A stretch of DNA of 64,000 nt from Saccharina japonica (GCA_008828725.1 MEHQ01002323.1:937944-1001943), one strand, 5' to 3'. Counted from the first letter of the stretch, positions 12,212 through 23,212 are shown. Notes: generated by a model from the sequence alone, not told the origin. Numbers and translations are program-made.

Positions 12212-12303
12212 AAAAAAAAAAAAAAAAAAGTTGTGAGATCGAGGATTTCGTCGAAACTCATCTTTGCAAGCTGAGTGGGATATTTCGATCCCGCGTACTT
12301 ACA
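12212..12303 (-). repeat. Dispersed repeat containing GAGTTTCGACGAAATC
   Basis: Complement contains GATGAGTTTCGACGAAATC and CTCGATCTCACA followed by a T-rich tract. Related segments occur at 32100-32220, 44285-44390 and 44465-44550. It directly adjoins the A tail of the SINE. Confidence 0.6.
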
Positions 12304-12304
12304 G

Positions 12305-12650
12305 TTTTTTTTTTTTTTTTTTTCCCATTTATTATCGTCGCCCTCCTTTTCTCTCTCCTTCCTTGTCGTAACTCAGATCTGGGGTCACAAAGCAGGCTCT
12401 TCTCCCTCGCCCCCACTACGGTTCGTGCCTTGATTTTTATCGCGCAAAGGGTTCAGCATTCCCAACGCTCGTCGATTTTCATCGAATTTTGGAGTTTCGC
12501 TATCTCACGCTCTCGCGCTTTCCGCTAGCCAAGATATTTTTCGCGAGAAAAGGTCCCTATGTACGAGTATACACTCGGGGGGGCTCGAACCCGCAACCTT
12601 GACTCAAACAGGGACGAGATTCACCTGTCATTCCATCGGGGACGCCGACG
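12305..12650 (-). mobile_element. tRNA-derived SINE, copy 1
   Basis: Read on the minus strand, the head (about 12650-12566) contains a perfect Pol III B-box core GGGTTCGAGCCCC and a weaker A-box region. A body follows with GCACGAACCGTAGTGG, GAAGAGCCTGC and GAGTTACGACAAGGAAGG, and it ends in 19 A (T run at 12305-12323). A tRNA-like head, unrelated body and A tail define a SINE. A second near-full copy lies at 15950-16288. Confidence 0.75.
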
Positions 12651-13329
12651 TTTTTTTTTTATGTACCAGGTATTTCAAGCTGTTTTTGTCAACATCATCT
12701 GCAGATTATCATGATTGCTGCTGACGCGGCATCCGGCAGTACATCAGAGTTTTTCCGGCAGTATACCGTCGAAATGGGACCTCCCCTCCCCCCATACACA
12801 TACCCACCCGGCTTGTGAAGTGTGAGTTGGCCTCGCCCGGGGAAAAAAAACTACCTGGTGTATCATATATATGTCTCGCGTCATCTCCCATCACAATCGG
12901 CGATGCACGAGGAGTCTTTTCATCCATAAATAAATGCCACAAAGTAGTACCACTCAAAAATTATCTTCTGATGATGTGTGCCTACAGAGGTGTTGTACGA
13001 TTACATCGTGCAACTATTAATATGAATGAATATGTATACGTAGCTGTTGCTCTTGTCAACCTTTCTTTGCCTGCAGTATACTGGTTTTATTGCGATAAGA
13101 CTTAGTAGTTGCTCCCGCAGCAGCCAGTACATCGGTTTCCGGCAGTATGTTATTGGCGAAGCGACGAATGCTGCTGCGGTAAAGGTGCACCCTGATTTTT
13201 TCATGAGAAGCTCTATACCCCACCCAAAAACGGTTTTTGAAGGCAAATGTAAGAAAGATTGGAAACCCATTATGATTTCACGCGCAGGTTCGTGTCCTGC
13301 CGACGACGCCAAATGTAAGGAACCTAGTG

Positions 13330-13600
13330 TAAGGGGACAGGGTATCCCTAGCCAGGTCAGCCTATTATGGAACGGGTACTCGTTGGTACTCACGTGTGTT
13401 GTTTGCTTAGAGATAGAAGAAGAGCAGGTCTATTCCCTTTGCGTGATGAAAGACTGAGAGAAAAGGGAAAGGGCATCTGGGAACCCCCCCTGGTTCCCAT
13501 CTGAGATACGCCTTCCAAGTAATACCAATACGATCCAAATACCTGATACCAGGTATTTACCCACGTTTTCATATGGTAGCACCATAACACAAATAAATCA
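13330..13600 (+). repeat. 300-bp dispersed repeat, copy 1
   Basis: Shares with 16618-16935 and 17888-18190 the order GGTACTCGTTGGTACTCACG, GTTGTTTGCTTAGAGA, AGAAGAGCAG, GATGAAAGACTGA, TTCCCATCTGAGATACGCC and ACCATAACAC. No terminal repeats or coding capacity are obvious. Confidence 0.7.
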
Positions 13601-13935
13601 TTGTGCTATATATATGCTATATACTACGTACCCGATGAGCAATCCCATGTGGCCTCAGTCTGCCTCAGTAGAAAAAAAAACGAAAAATATTGCAGCACAC
13701 GCGAGGGTGGTCGATTTTTTTTTTTTCGACATCTCACAGAATTTTTTGTTCGTTAGGGGGGGGGGGGGGGTTACTAAAACCAAGTGAAAAAAAATGAAAA
13801 TAAGGATTTTTTTTTTCATTTTCTTATTTCATCATGTGATCACAACGGTTGCAACGGTTTTCTATTCCGACCTCTGGGGGTGTGGTGTGCCGTTTTCTCT
13901 TTTTTCTGGACGCCCCTGTACGATATTCAAGAGGA

Positions 13936-14021
13936 CCCAATTCAGAACTGAAAAAAAAGGCCCACACTAATTCCAAGTAGTTGGTCCCCAAATTCGTGGG
14001 ACCAGTTCTAAAGGCCTTAAG
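13936..14021. mobile_element. TTAA-type MITE
   Basis: Left end ACCCAATTCAGAACTG; core CACACTAATTCCAAGTAG; right end TGGGACCAGTTCTAAAG followed by CCTTAA. About 86 bp, typical of the family. Confidence 0.75.
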
Positions 14022-14984
14022 AAACACCCTCGTTCAGAAAAACCATCAGCCTAAAAGCGCTATTATATCATACCTCTATCGTAGCACGCGCCCGGAGCCA
14101 CCCCCCCCCCCCTCCTACACACATGCATACACCCGGCTTTGTAGGGGCAGACACCCCTCCGCCCGCCCCCATTCGATCTAAGAAAGAGCGGCATCTTTTT
14201 CCTTCACAGTCGGCGGTCCATTAGTGATTGATGTGATGATGTGTTTTTGTTGTTGTTTGTTTCTCTGCTCTCAACCCCTTGAAAAGAACCAAAGATGTCA
14301 TTGATAAGAGACATGTCATGCAAGGCAAAAAACGCGTGCGCTGTCAAGGGTGTATAACAGAGGGCCGAGTGTCCCCCACTAAAACCTAGTAGTTTTTGGT
14401 GTCCGTCAAGGCGTGTCAAGGCAAAGCTTTGCTGTCCGTCAAGCGGTGTGGAAGAAGTGCTGTATCCTGACGTCTTCGTCGTTGAGAACTGCACACCCCC
14501 CCCGCTCGCTCAAGCTTTTGGGGACAAATTACGTACGTACGTACGTACGTGCTTTTGGATTTAGTGCAGGAAGTGAATAAAGTTTGTTGTGCAGTCAGTC
14601 GTGTTCGGCTGTGGTGGTTGTCGGGTCCGTCCTTGTTACAGTTTGGCGCGAAACAATAAATTTAATGATGATGCGAAAAAGCGCGTCATCTCAGTTTCGA
14701 GGGCTCTTTTTCGACCTTGCAGGCCCGGCTTCCACAACATGGCTGGCTGTGTTCTGTGAGAGTTTAGTTTATGATAAAGCTTGACTAAATTTTTCCCGCC
14801 TGCCTGCGAAAATCTCGGAGTGACTGAAGATAGATTTCAAAGATGTCAAATTACCATACGAGGTACTGGTACTTGAGGAACTTTTTTGGTCGAATCTACA
14901 GCGCGTAGAATAAGTAGCAGGTAGGTCAAAGTCGTGACACGTCGTATCAGGCATTACGTTGTCTGCTCTGCTTGCTTACTGCAT

Positions 14985-15175
14985 TACAACGTCTAGTATC
15001 TCTGTGTCGTCGTGTTTTTTGTGTCCACAGAACTCGTATCTTCTCTACTACGTACCAGGTATATACATAGGATGAAGAATCAGCAAGGGACACCAACTGT
15101 GGGCTGTGCTGGATATTGACGGGTAGAAATAACAGCTTGTAATGTGAAGAACACACACAACACCACCAGGCAAAC
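14985..15175 (-). repeat. 190-bp dispersed repeat, copy 1
   Basis: Shared blocks, in this orientation, are CTCTGTGTCGTCG, CACAGAACTCGTA, GATGAAGAATC, GGACACCAACTG, GTGCTGGATATTGACGGG and AATGTGAAGAACACACAC. Related copies are at 15770-15905 and, inverted, at 38160-38325 and 58884-58970. Confidence 0.65.
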
Positions 15176-15769
15176 ACTATACGCGTACTCGTATACTGTA
15201 CGTATACGCACTCTGATGATGCACTCTCGGTACCTGATTCACTCGTCGTGTTTCTGGGGTTGTTGCGAATCAATACCGGTATGCACGAACTCGTCAGGGC
15301 TTGAAAAAACGGGAGCCGTTTCTGTGTCAGGCACCACCAGCATTCGATCGATCGAGTGACATGCACGTTCTAGGTACACTCGTAAGCAAAATGAGCAACA
15401 CGAAAATACAAGGATGTTGTACGAGTATGTACGAGTAGTAGTGTTTTGTTTCTTCAAGAATAAAACCGCCAGCGGGGGCCCGAAAAATGTCAACCAACTG
15501 GAGGGTTAACCAACCAACTGGAGGGTTTACCAACCAACCGTTTGTCCTAATCACTGCCACTGCTGCTCTGCTGCTGCTGCTGTCAGCTGCCACAGCTGTC
15601 AGAATGCCCCCTAAAGTCGCAAAGTACCAGGTATATATTATACGTACTACCCAGTACTACCAGGGTTAATAGTAGCAAATAAATGGTAAAATACTCCGAA
15701 AGTATAGCAACTATTATTATAGCTAAATACCCCGGCTGGTACGTAGCAGGTACTACTCTGCTTATATAC

Positions 15770-15905
15770 TGCGTAACATTTTCAATGTAGATTCTCTGTG
15801 TCGTAGTTTTGTGACCACAGAGCTTGTAACTCTCTATCGGATTGAAGAATCGGAACGGACACTGGCTGTAGGTGTGCTGGATGTCGAGGGTGGAAAAAAC
15901 GGTTT
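15770..15905 (-). repeat. 190-bp dispersed repeat, copy 2 (split by a SINE)
   Basis: Contains CTCTGTGTCGTAG, GATTGAAGAATCGG and GTGCTGGATGTCGAGGGTGG. The expected terminal block GAATGTAAAGAACACACAC appears only at 16423-16441, beyond the SINE at 15950-16288, which suggests insertion inside this older element. Confidence 0.6.
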
Positions 15906-15949
15906 ACAGTGGTACCCCGAGGCCAAATTGGCTGGACCCGTCTACACTT

Positions 15950-16288
15950 TTTCTTCTTCTTTTTCCATCCCATTAAATATCTTCGCCCTTCCTTTCTCTC
16001 TCCTTCCTATTAATAGGGTTAACTCAGATCCGGGGCTACAAAGTAGGCTCTTCTCCCTCCTCCCCCAATCAATACGGTTCTTGCCTTGCGTTTTTATCGC
16101 GAGAAAATTTCAGCACTTTCTTCCCTCGTCAACTCTCGTCGAATTGTGCTTATTACTCATGCTAATATGCGCTCACGACAGTTAGTTGGTGTCATTTGAG
16201 AATAATAATCTCCCTACGGAGACTCGAACCCTCGACCCCCAACCTAACAGGCTTCGTGGTTACCTGTTGGACCACCGGGGCGACCGGC
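15950..16288 (-). mobile_element. tRNA-derived SINE, copy 2
   Basis: On the minus strand the head starts near 16288 with GGTCGCCCCGGTGG and carries the B box GGGTTCGAGTCTCC. The body is shared with copy 1 (GAGAAGAGCCTACTTTG, CGGATCTGAGTTA-like block), with an A/G-rich end near 15950-15970. Confidence 0.75.
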
Positions 16289-16382
16289 ACTAAAGCTATA
16301 CGTTTCCCGCTGTGTGGGTAACAGAGAAGGCTACGTAGTAGTTAAGAGGGTTAACGTTGTTTTCGGCCTGTACCACACCACT

Positions 16383-16422
16383 CTTAAATAGGGAGACCTC
16401 TCTTAAATAGGGGTACCCACTG
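16383..16422. repeat. Right end of the GTGGGTACCCC element
   Basis: Contains CTCTTAAATAGGG twice, the second followed by GTACCCACTGG. This matches the terminal repeat of the elements at 32567-32868 and 46847-47034. Confidence 0.5.
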
Positions 16423-16617
16423 GAATGTAAAGAACACACACTATGGTATACGTGATATTTGGGAATATATTATGTGCCACAGGTGTATGTACATGTGTAG
16501 CAATCAGCACAGTTTTAGTAGTGACACTGCAAAATGTTATCCACTCTGTGTTTTCAAGTATATACTTTGTCCCCACATCGGATATATACTGGTATACCGA
16601 GGGCATATACAGGTGTT

Positions 16618-16935
16618 AAGTTAAAGGTATACCAGGTATATGAGACACCAGAGTATCCCTTGCCAGGTTTGCCTATTGAACAGGTACTCGTTGAATCTTA
16701 CGTGTGCTGTTTGCTTAGTCTAGAGATGCAAGAAAAGCAGCTTTATTCCTTTTTGCATGATAAAAGACTTTGTGAAAGGCTTTGAAGGCTCACAGGTTTA
16801 GCCTCGCTTAGGGGAAAACCCTAGTTTCCATCTATGATACGCTTTCCAAGTAGTACAAACACGATACCAATACCTGGTTACCACGTAATTACCGGTATTT
16901 CCGCGTCTCATTTTCTAGCAGGACCATAACACTAG
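16618..16935 (+). repeat. 300-bp dispersed repeat, copy 2
   Basis: Begins TATACCAGGTATATGAGACA and continues CCAGAGTATCCCTTGCCAGG, with all family blocks through TTCCATCTATGATACGC to CAGGACCATAACAC. Confidence 0.75.
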
Positions 16936-17199
16936 CCCACTCTGGGGAACCGCGTACATGCAGAAATATGACAAATTCGTGAAAACTCCGATTGCGCGAA
17001 CTAAACATGTCGAAGATGCGGCCCCTCATATAACCCACACTCCCACACCTCTGAACAGCAAGGGTACGAAGCCGACCAAGGGACGTAAAAAAACGAAAGA
17101 AAGGTTAGAACCGAAAGCAAAGGCATGCAGTCCTGTGCCCGCCGGTGTGGCTGCATGATGGGTAGTCCATTTTACATAGAACCTCCCCCGGGCTCGCGA

Positions 17200-17570
17200 G
17201 CGGGGGGGGGGTCGGCAGGACTATATGCCAAGGTCTTCTCGCGGCCGCCGATGGAGGTCATCGTGCGCGAGATTCTCACCGAACTCGCCGATCCACCCAT
17301 CTTGGTCTTCCACGACTGGGAGGCTGTACTTGTAGTAGCCGACGGCTCCCGCCTTTTCCACGTGTACCGCGACGCCTTGCACCAACGGTTTTGGTGCCGC
17401 CCTCGAACAGGAACAGCCCGACTGCGGCTCGGTGCGACCCATTGCCTACATCAGTCGAGGTATATACCCTTGATTCCGAGAGGCACTGGACACCGCTGGA
17501 CTCGGAAGCTGGCAGCATAACAGTCTGGGCCATCAAAAGTGACTCCGAGGCTATACCTTTGGGGTACATG
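17200..17570 (+). pseudogene. Ty3/Gypsy RT-RNase H fragment, frameshifted
   Basis: Recognisable pieces in successive frames are EILTELADPPILVFHDWEAV, then VADGSRLFHVYRDA, then GFGAALEQEQPD-type sequence with IAYISR, then DSERHWTPLDSEAGSITVW. This is the junction of reverse transcriptase and RNase H in Ty3/Gypsy polyproteins (the YxDA-type segment of RNase H followed by the ERHW/E-G-WA region). At least two frame changes and a stop near 17472 make it inactive. It continues as decayed sequence to about 17800, where a TTAA-type MITE interrupts it. Confidence 0.85.
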
Positions 17571-17800
17571 AGATCTCCCCAGCGCCGTCTCGCCCGTTGC
17601 GGCGATGACCCGCGAATGCCCCGGTCCTCCTTCGGAGTTTTCGCTCTGTTTTCCTGACGCGCCAGCTGATCACAGCTCCGAGAGGTCTTCTTGGCCGTCG
17701 CACCTGGTGTTGGCCCCTCCCTCGCGCTGTCAGAACATGGCCCCTGCCTCGGAACTTGTACCGGAAAACAAAAGGGAGGTCCTGCCGTCGACGCCACTTG

Positions 17801-17892
17801 TTAAGTTCATCCATTCAGAACTGAAAAAAAGTCTCACACGAATTCTAAGTAGTTTGTCTTCAAATTGGTGGGACCAGTTCTTAAGGGGTTGA
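17801..17892. mobile_element. TTAA-type MITE inside the Ty3/Gypsy remnant
   Basis: Left CCATTCAGAACTG with A-tract, core ACGAATTCTAAGTAGTTTG, right TGGGACCAGTTCTTAAGG followed by GGTTGAA. TTAA lies at 17801 on the left. It separates the RNase H part of the retroelement from the following insertions. Confidence 0.75.
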
Positions 17893-18190
17893 AGGTATGA
17901 GACACCAGAGTATCATATCCCTCGCCAGGTTTGCTTGTTAAACAGGTACTCGTCGGTACTCACGTGTTGTGTTGTTTGCTTAGAGACAGAAGAAGAGCAG
18001 CTTTATTCCTATTTACCCGATGAAAGACTGAAAGGCTGAAGGCTCAGGTTGCTCAGGTTGCCTCGCCTATAGGAAGCCCCTGATTTCCATCTAAGATACG
18101 CCTTCCGACCACTACGATACGATCCGAATATACCTGTTACTGGGTACTTACAGGCATTTCCACGCCCAAGTAAATAGCAATTAACACTAC
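17888..18190 (+). repeat. 300-bp dispersed repeat, copy 3
   Basis: Starts GGTATGAGACACCAGAGTAT and ends around GCAATTAACACTACC. It lies between the RNase H and integrase parts of the retroelement, immediately after the MITE, so the interruption is layered. Confidence 0.75.
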
Positions 18191-18852
18191 CGATAGCACG
18201 CCCCCTCAATACTACCCCCTAGCTGCGGGGCTACCGTGCATGGTGAATACCACGCCGGGGATACGTTAGAGAGCATACCTCCCTGCAATAGCGCACCCGG
18301 TGATAATCATTTTAAACGTCATTTTTTTATCACCGGGGTGTAATTTCTTCCGTGTCACAACAGTATCATTGACCTCTTTTGAAGAACTGTGATTGGTCAG
18401 GCCACACTCACGCGAAACTCTCCCAACACTAAAAGCCTGACATGCATACGTATGTCTTCGAATATTTGTCCTGCACGAAACCCAACGAGAGATTCCCAGC
18501 ACCCATTTTTTTTAACCAACTTTCTCGGTATTGGAGAGTGACTTTAGAATAACGTTTTGCTTTCGTCCACAGGTGGTCGAGACTCCCCCCCCCTCCCCCT
18601 GCAAAATGAATGCTGGCGTAGAAAAATCAGTGTGGAGACATTGCACAGTGTAAAAAATCCCGCGAGGTGCCCAAAACCTCTTCAACCCGGTACGCCTACG
18701 AGTAATGGTGTGCTACATTGTTCATTCAGTGTCCCAACAAGAAGTTTTTTACACCCAAACATGGTAGAGGGGGGGGGGGGACACGGGAGACCATCAGACA
18801 TCTTTGCTTCTACCGGCAAAGGGGGAAAGCGGTGTGTGTGTGTACTCATTAG

Positions 18853-18983
18853 CCGCATGTCGCGCACGACCGTAGTCGTATGACCATAGACATAGACCCT
18901 CGCATCCCTACAATGCCGGGACGGAGCACGTTGGGTTTCCACCAACCAGGCAGACATTGCTTGCACGGTCTCTGCCACCGGGA
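18853..18983 (+). repeat. ACCATAGACCCTCGCATCCC element
   Basis: Core CCTCGCATCCCTACAATGCC, then GGGACGGAGC, GTTGGGTTTCCACCAACCAG and GCAGACATTGCTTGC. A G-tract lies upstream (about 18771-18780). Other copies are at 23787-23893, 30892-30992 and 31852-31940. Confidence 0.75.
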
Positions 18984-19564
18984 AGATTGTGCAGAAATTA
19001 TTGTAAGAAATTCGGATTTTGTTTTCTTTTTTTTCTTCTTGTTTTCGGAATTAAGGCGAGGATCGAACCAGCGACCTGTGTCTGAGGTGTAAAGCGGGAA
19101 TCGAACCAACGGCCTTACCTGAGCTGTCAAGCACCAAGTATTGCCGACGACGCCAATGTACAGGAACGAAGAGTATATCAAATGTTGTAGACAACAAACC
19201 CTTTCCGGTGGAGGTGTATACAATAGCCTTTTGTAAACCTCGATTCCACCACAACTAATAGTAGCCGGCAGGTTATACGCCAGTATGTATACTGTTGTTT
19301 GATGTGTACAGCCTTAAGGCATACTAAGACCATCAATAATGCGGCAAACTTTGGCGAGCATGGATGGGCTAGAGGTCAGAAGAAGGAGCATGGACACGAT
19401 GTATTGTGAGAACGCCGTCATCAACCTTGTTAACGCATTTGCTCATCATCATGGGTGGGCTTGCACCGACCACATAACACACACACATACATCACATGCA
19501 GGCAGTGCTTGCTTGTGGTTTATCGCTTCGCTCGCTATTCCTGGTTTCGTATTCACTGGTATAC

Positions 19565-20422
19565 ACCGGTGATTATTTCGGCCCTCTTCCGGTCACGCCG
19601 CGGGGCAACCCCTACCTCTTGCTCGTCACCGACCGTTTCAGCCGTCGGTCCGACATGTTCGCCGTCACTGCGGCAGAATTCACCGCGGAGGGCACGGCCA
19701 ACGTCTTGGTCAACAAATATACCCCCCTCTGCAGATGCCCAAACACCATATTCTCGGACAATGGCCTCCAGTTCTGCTCCAAGCTCTCACAAGCTGTCTA
19801 TCAGCTTTCTTTGGGCGTGCGCAAGCTTATTACAAGCTCCTACCACTCTGTCCCGAAATATAAGCAACATTTTAATTTAAATTTAGTATACAAAAGGTTA
19901 TTATATTTCGGGACAGAGTGGTACCACCCAAACAGTAACAGGGGTGTTGAGCGCGTGAACCACACAATGGCCCAAATGATAGCTATGGCTGTCAACGAAA
20001 ACCAAGACGACTGGGATTTACACCTCCCTCACGTCGAATTCGCGTACAGCAATTCGGTCAGCGCAGCCATGGCCGTGGCCTCCAACGAGGTGCACATGGG
20101 TAGACTTCCACGTCTCCCCTTAACGGTTTTCGACCGTACCGGAGTCGCGGGACACCAGAGTTTGGCCCGCGATCACCTGGCCTACTGCAACCTGGCTACA
20201 GACCGACAGCAGGGCGCGAACGGCATTGGTCGCCAACACCATGCCCTCACCGTTTCCCGCGTTGACCGCCGGAACTCCCCCCACGCCGACGCGCTGCACT
20301 CGATCCCTAAATTCCCCGTGGGAAGTTGGGCGTGGGTGTACAACTTAGCTTCCACCATCCGCCCGGGCGTGAAGCCCAACACGGGCGCTAAGCTACTGAA
20401 GTCCGAACTTGCGCTCAACTAG
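19565..20422 (+). pseudogene. Ty3/Gypsy integrase, open despite a 27-codon insertion
   Basis: The domain starts GDYFGPLPVTPRGNPYLLLV. The first catalytic Asp is in GDYFG, the second in IFSDNGLQF, and the Glu is in GVERVNHTMAQM, giving a complete DDE set. It continues with the QDDWDLHLPHVEFAYSNS block and the C-terminal WAWVYN region and stops at 20420-20422. The conserved TSSYHP...GVERVN stretch is split by a 79-bp hairpin element plus a 2-bp TA duplication (81 bp), adding 27 codons beginning [10 protein letters not shown] without a stop or frameshift. No zinc-binding N-terminus or linked RT in frame is visible, so the element as a whole is dead. A real start codon for this fragment cannot be assigned. 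Confidence 0.93.
19841..19923. mobile_element. 79-bp TA-flanked hairpin MITE inside the integrase
   Basis: Element 19843-19921, flanked by TA (19841-19842 and 19922-19923). The terminal arms are perfect inverted repeats of 21 bp (23 with the TA), beginning CCACTCTGTCCCGAAATA and ending TATTTCGGGACAGAGTGG. The middle is A/T-rich. Removing 81 bp restores the conserved integrase spelling SSYHPNS, so the insertion boundary is visible directly. TA duplication suggests a Tc1/mariner-type mobiliser (inference). Confidence 0.92.
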
Positions 20423-21240
20423 ACGGGCCCCTACAAAGTCCGAGCACAGTTGGACCCTGCTTGTCCGCCGACATCCCGGACGGATCTCCGCTCGCGCGAT
20501 AACCTGCTGTACTTGGATCTCCCTTCCGACCTGTCCGGTTCGGATGCTCGCCGACGTGTGGCGAAAAGCGCGCTGCAAGCCCTGTAAGAACCCCCACGAC
20601 AGTGGCGACATGCTCAAATACTTACCGGCGGGTCTGACGCAGGATGTACTAAATGATTCTCCAAAAACAAAACCGCCGCACCACGTCACTCAATACGACG
20701 TATCGACTCCGCTCTAACGCCCAGAGGTGGAGAAGATAACTGGTCATCAGTCGGTCCGGGGGCGTGGTGGAGTTATCGCGGTGATGCACGAGACGCATTG
20801 GGCGGGTCTCTCCGAACCGTCCTGGGAGCGGGAATAAATGGATCTCTAACTATCTCGCCCCCACGTTTTGCGTTATTGGGGCGGCACTCCGGACTAACAC
20901 CGCCAAACCAATCAAGCGCCTTTACCGCCGGATGCGTATTGGTGCGGCGCAGCACGAGCTTTCTCGGACCAAAGGTGAACATGTTTTGGCGCCCGGTTTC
21001 GCCTGCGTCCCACGCGCGGAGTGGCTTCGCCGCGACCACGACACAGTGCTCCCCCAAGGGCGCCCACCTTTGGTGCAAGGGCGACGATGCCTTGTGGTGG
21101 CTCGGCACTATCAGCGCGAGGACGACTGTGGATGACGTGAATCTCGTCCGAGATTTGGACGACCCGGGGCCAATCAAACTTGCCCTCCCTCCGGCGCGCT
21201 ACACGACTTCAACAGGGGTCGTACGTAGTTCTTGATGTCT
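20423..21240 (+). pseudogene. Ty3/Gypsy C-terminal region, frameshifted
   Basis: The sequence after the integrase stop still encodes protein-like segments in changing frames: TGPYKVRAQLDPACPP, LLYLDLPSDLSGSDARRRV, then CKPCKNPHDSGDMLKYLPAG, then HLWCKGDDALWWLGTIS with LVRDLDDPGPIKLALPPARY. The last segment looks like an SH3-like or chromodomain-like terminal fold typical of Gypsy polyproteins. A stop replaces Trp at the join (20420-20422) and frame changes occur near 20500 and 20800. No long terminal repeat was identified by eye. Confidence 0.75.
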
Positions 21241-21869
21241 CCAGGTCCATATATCCAGCGCGTTCCCTCGTGGGGTCCAACGTAACGTAGATGAACACGG
21301 CTGTGGTTAGCTGACTTTCATGCCACCACAGCACTCTCGGTAGTGTGTTCCCCGTTTCTATGGGTTCTGGGGCTGGGAGGTTAAGCTTCAAGGCCTTCTC
21401 TTAGGTATTTCTTGCACTTTCGGTGTGAGTTCGGTATTAAGTTCGATGTTTGCTTCATTTTTTTCGTCCTGCCGACGCCCTTCCGCGGAAGAGCCGGGGG
21501 GGAGCGGTCAGGGTAATATGGCTACTCATACTGCGGCACAGGACTGCTGTATCGTTATTTTGTTTTCTCTTTGTTCTTCATTCTTCAGCACGGCACTCGC
21601 CCCCCCTCGGGGGGTTGTCGGTAGTGCCCATTCCCCGTTTAGCGTTAGTTGTTGCCTTCTCGGTGCTAGTTGTTGCCTAGTTCTCGCCACCCCCCCCCCC
21701 TCGTCTTGTTGGCAGCTCGCGGGAGGTTTTAGACGTTCGTTTCCATTACAGCACCTGCGCTCTCGTTCGATTGCTGCGTTTTTGCCGGCTTCTTGGTCTA
21801 GCAACTCAGAGGTGTGGGAGTGGGTTTTGAAGAGCCGCATCTTGGGTCTGGTGCACTATTGTTTGTTTT

Positions 21870-22400
21870 CGTGGAAGTCGCCGCAAGTTTCCACGGAAGC
21901 TTCCACGGCTTCCATGGGAGCTTCCACCACTTCCACGGAAGCTTCCATGGGAGTCGTGGAAGCTTCCATGGAAGCCGTGGAAGCTTCCGTGGAAGTGGTG
22001 GAAGCTTCCGTGGAAGTGATGGAAGCTTCCATGGCTCCCATGGAAACTTCCGCCGTGGAAACTTCCATGCAAGTTTCTAAACATCCGCGAAAGTTAACGT
22101 TTGAAGAGGGCCTTCGGCCACTAGACAGGTCTAATGTGGTTCCGCGCTGCGCGCTACACGGTTTTTAGTATCCCATTTGTGTAATAGGTCCACGTTTTGG
22201 TAAGCGGGATGGGCACACTTTGGATGGGACGTTGTACCAATAAGTGGGATCAAGGGGGGTTTTCATTGAAGCTTCCCTCGCTTCTATGGAAGGTTTCATC
22301 ACTTCCACGGAAGTTTCCATGGAAGCGGCGAAATATGCCATGCAAGCGGGAGAAGCTTCCATGGAAGCGATGGAAACTTCCATGGAAGCTTCCATCGACT
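21870..22400. repeat. Palindromic GGAAGCTTCC array
   Basis: Two blocks (21880-22080 and 22265-22400) of repeated GGAAGCTTCCATGG-like units with variable spacing, mostly in multiples of three. Because the unit is its own complement and lacks stops, several frames on both strands are open. These are not evidence for genes. Confidence 0.85.
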
Positions 22401-23212
22401 TCGACTCACACGGGGAAAAAAAAAGTGCAGGAAACCGCGCATCTTCGACTCATGTTCTACAGTAGTTCGTGGAATTGGGATTTCCCCGAATTTCCCTTGT
22501 TTCTACATATATATACGGCTCATCAGGGTGGGCTAGTGTAATAGTATGGGCTTGGAAGGCTGGCAATTACCTCAATATATATATAGGTAATTGGTATGTT
22601 TTCGTATTTCTTGGATGGCATTCGTGTTCGGGGTAAATATAAAAATGGAACGACAATGATGCCCTTTTGGGGCCAGATGCCATCGCGGCTCTGGGAATAA
22701 ATAAGCTATACTTTCTCCTACACTTGGTTCTCCACGAAAGCGAGTAACATCCAGGGCTTAATAGACAGACCTGCGAGGGGATACTCCGTGTCTCACCCAA
22801 TCCTATATCAGCACGTGTTGGTGCTGTAGTACGTCGTACGGCATAAAACTTTGCGCTCAAAAACGTTGTGCGCGCAGAGGGGGTTGTTTCCTTGCCGACG
22901 CTTCTCCTATCCGTCGCTTGTTCGATGTGCGCTCCTGGCGGCATGATAATAGTCGGGGCATCCATTATTTCGTAGGAGGTGTGCATACCGGAAAATAAAT
23001 GTGTAGCAAGTATGCTACATAGGGGAGCAGGGCGGTCTGGCCCCTTGACTGCCCCCCTTGATAGATGGTGGCCACAGGCGGCGAAAAAGCAAGGGCATAC
23101 GATTAGCAAAACGTTTTGCATGCAATATATATGGAAACAACGTAATGAGCGCCCAAAAACAAAAAAAATCTTTGTGTGTCTCTATTGGGAGTATGGGAAC
23201 AAACGGTGCTTG

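Larger units (their letters stand above)
10344..17160. other. Intergenic repeat-rich stretch
   Basis: No gene supported. Contents include triplet repeats at 11330-11480 (GTA/GGT/GCT), (GAT)n at 12020-12042, two tRNA-derived SINEs, a TTAA-type MITE at 13936, A/T and G homopolymers at 13660-13830, (ACGT)n at 14532-14550, and dispersed families at 13330, 14985, 15770 and 16618. Confidence 0.7.

Noticed and set aside
19496..19564. Met at 19496 as the start of the integrase protein
   Set aside because: The 23 residues before GDYFG do not resemble integrase and come from unrelated inserted sequence.
21425..22168. A 247-codon plus-strand frame with Glu-Ala-Ser repeats
   Set aside because: Generated by the palindromic GGAAGCTTCC array; the complementary strand is equally open.
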